Below are positions 1 through 6,480 of a stretch of DNA of 13,709 nt, one piece after another. The notes below the pieces were generated by a model. The model was not told where the DNA came from. It made no database searches and saw only the letters and a list, made by a program, of their open reading frames with translations. The DNA is taken from positions 1-13,709 of the forward strand of contig MCFG01000708.1 in the NCBI GenBank assembly GCA_002104895.1, written 5' to 3'. Position numbers and translations under genes: made by a program. Position 1 is the stretch's first letter, and every line of letters begins with the position of its first letter. Source of the DNA: Anaeromyces robustus (Eukaryota > Neocallimastigomycota > Neocallimastigomycetes > Neocallimastigales > Neocallimastigaceae).

Positions 1-1
1 A

Positions 2-34
2 AAATATTTTATACAATACTAGTATAAAATATTT
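2..34. repeat. Perfect 13-bp inverted repeat (hairpin) at window edge
   Basis: Positions 2-14 (AAATATTTTATAC) are the exact reverse complement of 22-34, with a 7-base loop. The stem is almost all A/T, so in this base composition it may be chance. No role is assigned. Confidence 0.6.
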
Positions 35-141
35 AATATCAAGATAAAATATATATAGTAAAAAAAATTTATATAAATTTTTTTTTAAATTTTTTTTATT
101 TTTTATTATAAATAATTATAAATAAATAAAAATTCATATAG

Positions 142-258
142 GTCTCTTATTATATTAGTGTATGTTCATACATAGAAAATATTCAAGAAGAATCACACAA
201 TATTAAACAACTAGAAAATACTGAAGATAGTAATTGTATAAAAAATATACAAGAATAA
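142..258 (+). pseudogene. Possible last exon or 3' remnant of an unknown gene
   Basis: An open frame of 38 codons ends in TAA at 256-258. It has clearly more G+C and a richer amino-acid mix (Glu, Gln, Ser, His, Cys, Asn) than the surrounding A/T DNA; one stretch reads NIQEESHNIKQLENTEDSN. There is no ATG at its left end. The frame begins directly after a TAG (139-141) that follows a T-rich tract and so resembles a 3' splice acceptor. It could be the last exon of a gene starting left of the window, or a decayed fragment. I do not recognise the protein. Confidence 0.25.
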
Positions 259-405
259 ATAAAAATTAAGAAAGGATGAAATAATTTTATAATAATTAAT
301 GAATAAAATAAATATATAAATTTAAATATTTTTTATTGATTAAATATGAAATTTTAAATAAAAATATATTTAAATAAAAAATAAATAAATAATAAATGAA
401 TAAAT

Positions 406-530
406 ATAATATAATATAATATAATATAATTTAATATAATATAATATAATATAATATAATATAATATAATATAATATAATATAATATAATATAATATAAT
501 ATAATATAATATAATATAATATAATTTAAT
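406..530. repeat. (ATAAT)n pentanucleotide microsatellite
   Basis: About 25 tandem copies of ATAAT, with one variant unit (TTAAT) at 431-435 and another at the right end. It is the reverse complement of the array at 12652-12797. No coding potential. Confidence 0.95.
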
Positions 531-1511
531 TATATAAAAACAAATTTACTAATGAATAATAATTTTTTCTTTATTTTTATTTATATATTTATGAATAATT
601 AGAAATTACAAAAAAAACTTTATATTTCATATATATATGAGAATATATCGTTTTCACTACTATATTAAAATTTTTAGAGAATTGAACATCATTTTATTAA
701 TAAAAAGTGATATTAAAATTAAATAAATAAATAAATTATATTAATGGATGGTAAAATAATAAATAAAAAAAATTTAATTATTATTACAAGTGAATGACAA
801 TTATAATTCACCATCTTTCTACTATGCTAAGACCTATTTATTTTTAAATAATTCTATTATTGAAGACTAAAACATTGTAATGATACCAATTTTTAATTAT
901 AAAAATAATATTTATATATAAAAATTAAAGATCAAATTTGAAATTTTATTTAAATTTTTTTTAAATTTAATTAAAATTCACATTATGAATTTAAATATAT
1001 AAGAAAATAATATTTATTATTGTATAATATATATAAGATAAACAAAAAAATTATTATATATATATATAAGAAAAATGGGTTATAATATTCAAGTTATTTT
1101 TATAATAAATAAAGTTTAGTTAAACTTTACAATTCTTTATATATTTTATATATAATAATATTTTTTTAGAAACAGATAAAAAAAATATTTTTAAATAATT
1201 ATTATTTAATAACTATAAAATATAAAATATAAAAAAGTATTAATAAAAATTATATACCATTATAAATTTTATAAAAAATTTAATTCTTTAAAAATAAAAA
1301 ATTTCTAAAATTACTAGCCATAAATGTAATAAATCAAAATAATTTAAATTTAACATAAACATAAATCATTTTAAATTATTAAGAAAATATTTCTAAAATA
1401 AATATTCCATATAATCATAAATTAGATAAATGATGATGATATCAATATATCAATATGACTTTAATAATTAAAATTTTAATTTAATATTATTTTATTTTAA
1501 CATATAAACAA
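531..1511. other. Gene-free A/T-rich DNA
   Basis: Stops are dense in all frames and homopolymer and AT-dinucleotide runs are frequent. A slightly more complex patch lies around 789-835 but gives no convincing frame. I saw no counterpart of the 5054-7092 interval here, which matters for how the duplication arose. Nothing else was identified. Confidence 0.7.
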
Positions 1512-2111
1512 AATTACCTTTAACTGCTAATAACATGTTAATTAATGATATTGTATTCCATTTATTAAAAATATTAAAAATATGAGAATATATTACGATA
1601 GTGAAAATGATAAAATTATTAATAAAGTAAATAATGAAAAAATTATATGGGAATTATATGGTAATAAAAAATATAATTAGATCATTTCTAATAATAATGA
1701 ATGTAATATTTTATATACTATGAATGGTATAGTAATTAACAATATAACATTACATTTGGTTCCTTTAGGTTTATAAATTAATAATTATATTGATACGAAG
1801 AAATATATTTAAGAAGAAGATGTCTAAATGAAAAAAAAATTTATTATGAAACTATTTATTCATTAAAGTTAACAGATAAAGATTCTTTAATTCTTAATGA
1901 TAAAATTACTATATATAAAGATAAAGATATTAATAATTTATATCCTCCTTATAGATTAGATATTATTAATGATAATTTATATATAAGAAATTCTATAAAT
2001 AAATATTTATGGTCTACTAGCGAAAAATATCCAAGTGGTAATTCTATGATAAGGAATACTATTGAAAATTGTGAAAAATTATATGAAAATGAAATATTTA
2101 ACAATAACTAG
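1512..2111 (+). pseudogene. Gene A remnant, 3' part only (copy 1)
   Basis: Coding-like sequence split over several frames. One frame runs from the ATG at 1582 and is broken by TAG at 1675-1680; it contains the stretch NEKIIWELYGNKKYN. After a frame change a clean stretch from about 1862 to TAG 2109-2111 includes SLKLTDKDSLILNDKITIYK and ends with NTIENCEKLYENEIF. The 5' half of the gene seen before copy 2 is absent, so this copy is truncated as well as frameshifted. Compared with copy 2 it has extra stops (TAT to TAA and GAA to TAA near 1810-1830) but keeps 15 in-frame bases that copy 2 lacks. The family is not recognised; short Trp- and Cys-containing repeats resemble those in gene B, so a beta-trefoil-like or other secreted protein is possible but unproven. 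Confidence 0.7.
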
Positions 2112-2428
2112 TTATTCATTAATATGTTCATATATTCATTAATGAACTATTATTTATATTTAATTGTCTTTTTTTGGAATCCAATATTTTATAATTTACG
2201 CATTCTTATTGATAATGTATAAAAATTCATTATTTTTCATTAAGAAGCTCGATTTTAAAACAAAGTTAAAAAAATAAATATAGATTTAATTAATTTTTTA
2301 TTTAATTATTTATTGATTTTATTATTAATATGAATAAAAAAATATTAGTAAATAACAATATTTAATTATGAACCAATTATCATCAGAGAAATTATGACAT
2401 AACTTGAATAAAAAATGTTAAATAATAC

Positions 2429-2472
2429 ATTGACTAAAAAAAGTATATTTTTAATGTATTTTTTTAGTCAAT
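2429..2472. repeat. Strong 14-bp stem hairpin (copy 1)
   Basis: ATTGACTAAAAAAA at 2429-2442 is the exact reverse complement of 2459-2472, with a 16-base loop. Pairing extends about five more bases outward with one mismatch. The GACTA/TAGTC core makes chance less likely than for pure A/T stems. The same structure is at 7997-8040 with both arms intact and only the loop side changed. Confidence 0.8.
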
Positions 2473-3106
2473 ATATTAATATTTTATTTATTCAATTTCA
2501 GTAATAATCAAACAAAAATAAAAAATAATAAGATAATAGTATAAATTTTATTTATTATTTTGAAATAACTTAATATTGTTTTATAAATATTAATATTGGT
2601 TTTAATATTATTATTAGTATTATACTTTATAGAAGCAGAAAATATTCTTTTTTATCCCTTAATTAGAAATATAGAAAATATTAATACTTTAAAAATTTTT
2701 TTACTTTTTTTCCATAAATTTATTTTATTTTTGTTTTATTTTCATAATATACTTTGTAACAATTTAATTTGTATTATTATGTATATATATACAAATTAAA
2801 GTATAAATTTTGTTTTTTACTTTTATAATTTTATTAACAAAATTAATTAATCATAATAGTTTAAATAGAAAATATGAAATTATGTACATATTTTAAACTT
2901 TGTACCTATAATGTTGTTAAATGCTGTTAAATGTTAAGATATTGTTAAATATTTAATATTAATGTATAATAGTGATTTTAATTGAAGATACTTATTTCTA
3001 TATTACTGAGTTACTTTATTATCAATAAATAATCCATATCTATATATCATATAATTATTCAATTTATATTCAATTTATATTAGTTCTTTAATAGTAAAAT
3101 TTTATA

Positions 3107-3134
3107 CAATAACTAGTAATTAATTATTGAACAA
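3107..3134 (+). repeat. 28-bp dispersed repeat, left unit (copy 1)
   Basis: Begins CAATAACTAGTAATTAATTA and matches 3563-3590 at 26 of 28 bases. The pair encloses about 430 bases including the minisatellite. A related CAATAACTAGTTATT core overlaps the stop codon of gene A at 2102-2116. Function unknown. Confidence 0.65.
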
Positions 3135-3240
3135 CCTTGGATATAATTAAACATAATATGAATTGTCTCATCATCTAATAATTCCGCATATAACCATAAA
3201 TAGTTTATTAATAAAATATATATATAATAATACATTTATA

Positions 3241-3362
3241 GAATGATATAATATTTTATTAATATTTATAGAATGATATAATATTTTATTAATATTTATA
3301 AAATGGTCTAATATTTTATTAATATTTATAGAATATTCTGATAAATATTTATAGAATATTCT
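3241..3362. repeat. 30-bp minisatellite, three full units (copy 1)
   Basis: Three 30-base units (3241-3270, 3271-3300, 3301-3330), each with the core TAATATTTTATTAATATTTA, are followed by two shorter degenerate units. The third unit carries an AAATGGTC variant that is also the last full unit in copy 2. Any long minus-strand frame here, such as 3171-3374, is a by-product of the 30-base period and not a gene. Confidence 0.9.
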
Positions 3363-3562
3363 AATAAAAGTCAACCAAATTAAATAATAAGTAAATATGG
3401 AAATAATTTATAAAAGAATTTAATTTATTTTAATTAGTCATTTATTTATTATTTATTAATATTACAATTATAGTTAAATAATAAATTTATTTATTACTAT
3501 GAATATTACAATTTTAGCTGAGTAATAAAACAACAATAATTAAATTATTGTAAATTTATGTT

Positions 3563-3590
3563 CAATAACTAGTCATTAATTATTTAACAA
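3563..3590 (+). repeat. 28-bp dispersed repeat, right unit (copy 1)
   Basis: Partner of 3107-3134, beginning CAATAACTAGTCATTAATTA. It lies upstream of the promoter repeats of the cysteine-rich gene. Immediately after it, 3598-3636 contains an imperfect inverted repeat around ATTAAA (TTTTTCC against GGAAAAA); one G of it is lost in copy 2. Confidence 0.6.
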
Positions 3591-3743
3591 AATTTCTAAT
3601 TAATTTTTCCATTAAAGGAAAAATTTTAATTAATATATTATTAAGATATAATTTTTATTCCATTTTAATAATAAAATATAAAAAAAATGAGATATTTCAA
3701 AATTATAAGATAATGATAAAATTTTTACTATTAACTTAATATA

Positions 3744-3916
3744 CTCTGTATTTTTAATTAAAGAATAAAAAAGAATATTCTATGAATTTTTAATTAAAGA
3801 ATAAAAAGAATATTCTCTGTATTTTATTTAAAGAATAAAAAGAATATTTTCTTCATCTATTAAAGAGTATAAGAAGAATATTTTCTTCAACTATGAAAAA
3901 GTATAAAAAGAAAGAA
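3744..3916 (+). promoter_or_regulatory. Five 34-36-bp imperfect repeats upstream of the peptide gene (copy 1)
   Basis: Five head-to-tail units lie at 3744-3779, 3780-3814, 3815-3848, 3849-3882 and 3883-3916. Each has a C/T-containing head (CTCTGTA, CTATGAA or TTCTTCA), an AAAGAATAAAAAG-like middle and, except the last, an AAGAATATT tail. They end about 140 bases before the ATG. The array is unchanged in copy 2 although minisatellites and indels nearby differ. It may be a cluster of regulator binding sites; that role is inferred from position and conservation only. Confidence 0.55.
3902..3908 (+). promoter_or_regulatory. Candidate TATA box (copy 1)
   Basis: TATAAAA within the last 34-bp unit, about 147 bases upstream of the ATG at 4055. 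In DNA this A/T-rich such a match is weak evidence, but the position is plausible for a fungal core promoter. Confidence 0.25.
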
Positions 3917-3932
3917 ATTTAATTAAATAAAA

Positions 3933-3989
3933 AATTAAATATCAAATAAATAATTAAATATCAAATAAAAAATTAAATATCAAATAAAA
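3933..3989 (+). repeat. Three 19-bp repeats just upstream of the peptide gene (copy 1)
   Basis: Units AATTAAATATCAAATAAA(A/T)(A) lie at 3933-3951, 3952-3970 and 3971-3989, followed by a partial unit. They sit between the candidate TATA box and the ATG, so they may be in the promoter or the 5' leader. They are identical in copy 2. Confidence 0.7.
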
Positions 3990-4054
3990 AATTAAATAAA
4001 AATCATTACAGTAAAATTTATTAATATAATCAATCCATATTTGTTTAATTCACA

Positions 4055-4300
4055 ATGCGTATTTGGGGTTCTGTTATTGCTTTAGTTGCATTATTACAAG
4101 CTTGTAGTGCTGTTATTATTTCTGCAGGTGGAGAAGGTGAAGCATGCTGTTACTATGGTGGTGAAACTATATACAAAGCTTGGTGTGATAATGGTGCTAG
4201 CTTTAAGACAGTTCCAAATAATTTCAAAGGTAATAGCTGTGTTAAATTCAAGTGTACTAATAAAGCACTTCCATGTACTTGTAAAATTAGATGTTCATAA
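4055..4300 (+). CDS. Secreted 8-cysteine peptide, copy 1
   Basis: An intact 81-residue frame, ATG to TAA, without introns. Residues 1-19 form a classic secretion signal: Arg2, a hydrophobic core through residue 14, and a small-residue cleavage site ending CSA (residue 19). The predicted mature peptide has about 62 residues and eight cysteines at 31, 32, 44, 62, 67, 74, 76 and 80 (spacing CC-x11-C-x17-C-x4-C-x6-C-x1-C-x3-C), enough for four disulfides. It is small, Gly/Asn/Lys-rich and basic (eight Lys/Arg against four Asp/Glu). The last cysteine is the penultimate residue. G+C is far above the flanks, and the start codon sits in a clean ATTCACAATG context. The cysteine pattern matches no family I can name. 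By analogy with other small secreted cysteine-rich fungal peptides it could be antimicrobial, effector-like or a wall/adhesion peptide; none of these is shown. It is identical to the copy at 9717-9962. The neighbouring genes are broken. Confidence 0.9.
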   Translation: MRIWGSVIALVALLQACSAVIISAGGEGEACCYYGGETIYKAWCDNGASFKTVPNNFKGNSCVKFKCTNKALPCTCKIRCS

Positions 4301-4864
4301 GTTATTACTCTAATATTACAAAAGAATAATATATATGTAATGTATATAATGCAATATGTTTTACATATAATAATGATATGATACTTTGTGTATCATTAAA
4401 TGAAAATGGTATTATATAATTAAACTATTACTATATAATATTATTTTATAAAATTATATATTATTAATGTATATATATACTATTTGAGTATTTATATAAA
4501 ACGATATGATATATAATATATTAAAACATATATATTCATAAATATTCATATTTTATAATATATATATATATATATATTAAATCTATCTTAAATACTATAC
4601 AAAATATTTTGTAGAATAATATTAAAAAATATATTATGGTACAATTATTTTACATTACTTAAAATATATAAAAATATATATAATTATATCATCAGTAAAT
4701 ATTAAAAATAAATAAAAAAAAAACTTCTATCAAATATAAAAAAAAATAAAAGAAATAATAAAAAAACCAAATATTAATTAAAAAATTAAATTTATATTTA
4801 ATATAATAAATATTTGAAAAAAGAAATTTTTATATATTATTGTTAGTGTTGAGTGTTGTTGTTT
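4301..4864. other. 3' flank of the peptide gene, A/T-rich (copy 1)
   Basis: The first part is probably the 3' UTR and contains a small hairpin (4378-4396). From about 4530 onward it is AT-dinucleotide and poly-A rich, with no coding signal. A G/T-rich patch (4843-4890) leads into the gene B start region. Confidence 0.6.
4378..4396 (+). other. Hairpin in the probable 3' UTR (copy 1)
   Basis: ATGATAC and GTATCAT (4378-4384 and 4390-4396) pair perfectly around the 5-base loop TTTGT, 78 bases after the stop codon. The structure is unchanged in copy 2. It could be a 3'-end or stability element; this is inference. Confidence 0.45.
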
Positions 4865-5053
4865 ATGGTGTTTGTTTGCTTGTTTTTTTTTCGAAACATA
4901 TTAGTATAAAACTCTAAAATAAGAAATGATATATTAATGTAAAAACGTAAGAATTTTTCAGTTGAAGTATATGACGGAAAAATATTTTATAATAAAAACA
5001 ATAAACCAGAATCAATGCTTAATACTTATAGATATATTTCTTATATCAATTTA
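4865..5053 (+). pseudogene. Gene B remnant, 5' end only (copy 1)
   Basis: An ATG at 4865 opens a short hydrophobic stretch (MVFVCLFFF) like the start of a signal peptide, but the frame is lost at a T homopolymer: nine T here, ten T in copy 2. A coding-like stretch then runs in one frame from 4943, containing FSVEVYDGKIFYNKNN and ESMLNTYRYISYIN, and is cut by the duplication breakpoint at 5053. The rest of gene B, with the beta-trefoil part, exists only after copy 2. This fragment cannot make the full protein. Confidence 0.65.
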
Positions 5054-5066
5054 ATATATTAATTTA

Positions 5067-5156
5067 TTCATTTATTTAAATTTTATTTATTCATTTATTT
5101 AAATTTTATTTATTCATTTATTTAAATTTTATTTTTTCATTTAATTAAATTTTTTA
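5067..5156 (+). repeat. 23-bp minisatellite at the duplication breakpoint
   Basis: Three 23-base units with core TTCATTTATTTAAATTTTAT run from 5067 to 5135, followed by a degenerate unit to about 5156. It starts only 14 bases after homology with copy 2 ends, so it may mark or have helped cause the breakpoint. Confidence 0.8.
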
Positions 5157-5284
5157 TTATTTAATAATAAAGTTAAAGTTTTTGTCATTTAAATTTTAAA
5201 ATTTTACTGTCATACTAAAAAATACTTTCAATATAAAAAATTAAAAATAAGGAATTTACTATATATTAATAATTTAATCATTAT

Positions 5285-5308
5285 TATATTACAATATATT
5301 GTAATATA
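5285..5308. repeat. 24-bp perfect palindrome
   Basis: The core ATTACAATATATTGTAAT extends to 24 bases of perfect two-fold symmetry (5285-5308). It lies in gene-free DNA and could extrude as a cruciform or simply reflect composition. Confidence 0.7.
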
Positions 5309-5963
5309 TTTAAATTATTATGAAATAATTTTTAAAATTAAAATGTTTATTGATAGATTTTACAAATATATTAAAATTATAATAATTTATCTTATTTAAT
5401 AATAATTTTATATAAATTAAAATAAAAAAAAAAAAATTATTAATTCTTAAAATAAAAAAAAATTTAAAATACAAGGATAAAAAAGATATATTGTATTACA
5501 TTCTTAATATATAGTTTCAACAAAATATTTAATAATAAAATTATTTTAATACTAATTTTCATTAAAATATTATTATAACTATAATATTGTTATAATCCAT
5601 ATATATATTCTATATAAAAATCTAATTTATTTTTTTAATTATTTTTGTTAATAAAATAAAATTTATATCTATTTCATATTTTTTTTCTCCTTTCCTTTCT
5701 ATAATATTAATAAAAATAAAACTACATATATATTATGTTATTTTATTAAATATTATTTTTAGGTTATAATATTGATAAAATTTTCTTATTCAATACATCT
5801 TTATTACTTACGTTAAATATTTTTTAAAAATAAAATTATATACAATCCTTTATGTATATATATTATATTATATATATATATAATACATATATAATTATAT
5901 AAAATCTATTCATTATTTATTTTTTTTATTTATTCTTTTTTATTTTTCATTTATTTATTTATT
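5309..5963. other. Gene-free A/T-rich DNA
   Basis: Alternating A-rich and T-rich runs with an AT-dinucleotide tract around 5850-5905. A C/T-rich patch at about 5685-5702 is the only compositional change. No open frame of interest on either strand. Confidence 0.65.
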
Positions 5964-6190
5964 TTAGAATTGTTTAATTAAATAATATTCATATTTAGCA
6001 ACAAGTACTGGGGCTTTCCATAAAGATTTACAAACACTTCTAAGATATTTATCCCTAAAATTCATTTCTTCTTTTTTATGTAACCTAAAATTATAAACTT
6101 ATTATAAAGTTTTAAATCATACATTAAGAAATTTAATAATAGATTTATTACAAAAAGAAGATTTAAACTACTCCATAGAATTTCTATAGA
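5964..6190 (-). pseudogene. Minus-strand coding remnant of unknown family
   Basis: On the minus strand, codons from ATG 6065-6063 to TAA 5966-5964 encode 33 residues of protein-like mix, including the stretch RDKYLRSVCKSLWKAPVL followed by a Tyr/Lys-rich tail. Upstream in another frame, about 6190 to 6060, an open stretch reads on (for example IEILWSSLNLLFVINLLLNF), so a frameshift separates two parts of a former gene. G+C is higher than in the flanks. I do not recognise it. It is the only minus-strand coding signal in the window and is not part of the duplicated block. Confidence 0.4.
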
Positions 6191-6240
6191 TCTGTAGAAA
6201 GTCTAATAACTAATACTTTAAATCTTTTTAATTTTTCAAT

Positions 6241-6294
6241 TAATTCATTTAATCCTTTTAATTCATTTAATCGTTTTAATTCATTTAATTAATT
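6241..6294. repeat. 18-bp tandem repeat, three units
   Basis: Units TAATTCATTTAATC(C/G)TTT lie at 6241-6258 and 6259-6276, with a degenerate third at 6277-6294. Positions 6295-6449 hold only A/T-rich DNA. Confidence 0.8.
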
Positions 6295-6449
6295 AAATTT
6301 TATAATAATTTTTATAACATTTTTATAATTCTCTAACCATCTATGTAATGTCAATTAATATCTAATTTGTTAACTTATCCAATAACAACTTGAAAATACC
6401 CAATAATATTTTTTTAAATAATTAAATATAAATAGTATAATGAAAATAT

Positions 6450-6475
6450 ATAAGTAATATTTAAATATTACTTAT
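6450..6475. repeat. 26-bp perfect palindrome at the left edge of gene A
   Basis: The core AAGTAATATTTAAATATTACTT extends to 26 bases of perfect symmetry. It sits immediately before the first coding-like sequence of gene A and partly overlaps a T-rich tract ending TTTTCTAG that looks like a splice acceptor (6475-6482). Confidence 0.7.
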
Positions 6476-6480
6476 TTTCT

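Larger units (their letters stand above)
2112..3240. other. Gene-free spacer within copy 1
   Basis: A/T-rich DNA between the gene A remnant and the minisatellite. It holds a strong hairpin (2429-2472) and short repeats of GTTAAATG near 2915-2950. An open stretch at 2596-2799 is kept in copy 2 but starts at TTG, has no ATG near its start and is dominated by Ile, Leu, Phe and Asn as expected from A/T-rich DNA. I do not call it a gene. Confidence 0.65.
1512..5053 (+). repeat. Segmental duplication, copy 1 (about 3.5 kb)
   Basis: This block matches 7093-10704 in direct orientation. The offset drifts from 5581 at the left end to 5651 at the right because of indels. Homology begins abruptly at 1512/7093, inside broken gene A, and stops abruptly at 5053/10704, inside broken gene B. 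It carries the gene A 3' part, spacer, minisatellite, cysteine-rich peptide gene and gene B 5' part. Larger differences from copy 2 are 15 extra bases near 1701-1716, about 20 extra bases near 3010-3030, a missing stretch of about 48 bases near 3150, and two fewer minisatellite units. I see no terminal inverted repeats, transposase or poly-A tail at the ends, so it looks like a segmental duplication, not a mobile element. Confidence 0.95.

Noticed and set aside
2596-2799. 67-codon plus-strand open frame, also present at 8163-8366
   Set aside because: It begins with TTG, not ATG, and consists mainly of Ile, Leu, Phe, Asn and Tyr as expected from A/T-rich DNA. Its similarity between copies follows from the segmental duplication.
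3171-3374. Minus-strand open frame with repeated INKILYHSIN (longer form at 8729-9037)
   Set aside because: The frame stays open because the 30-bp minisatellite unit is a multiple of three with no stop in this frame. Its length changes with unit number. No other support for a gene.
4086-4313. Second plus-strand frame through the peptide gene (also 9748-9975)
   Set aside because: It starts at TTG inside the signal-peptide region and overlaps the cysteine-rich gene. The real gene has an ATG, a signal peptide and an ordered cysteine pattern.
4949-4963. GTAAGAATTTTTCAG as a mini-intron in gene B
   Set aside because: Fifteen bases is far too short for a spliceosomal intron, and the frame reads through it without a stop.
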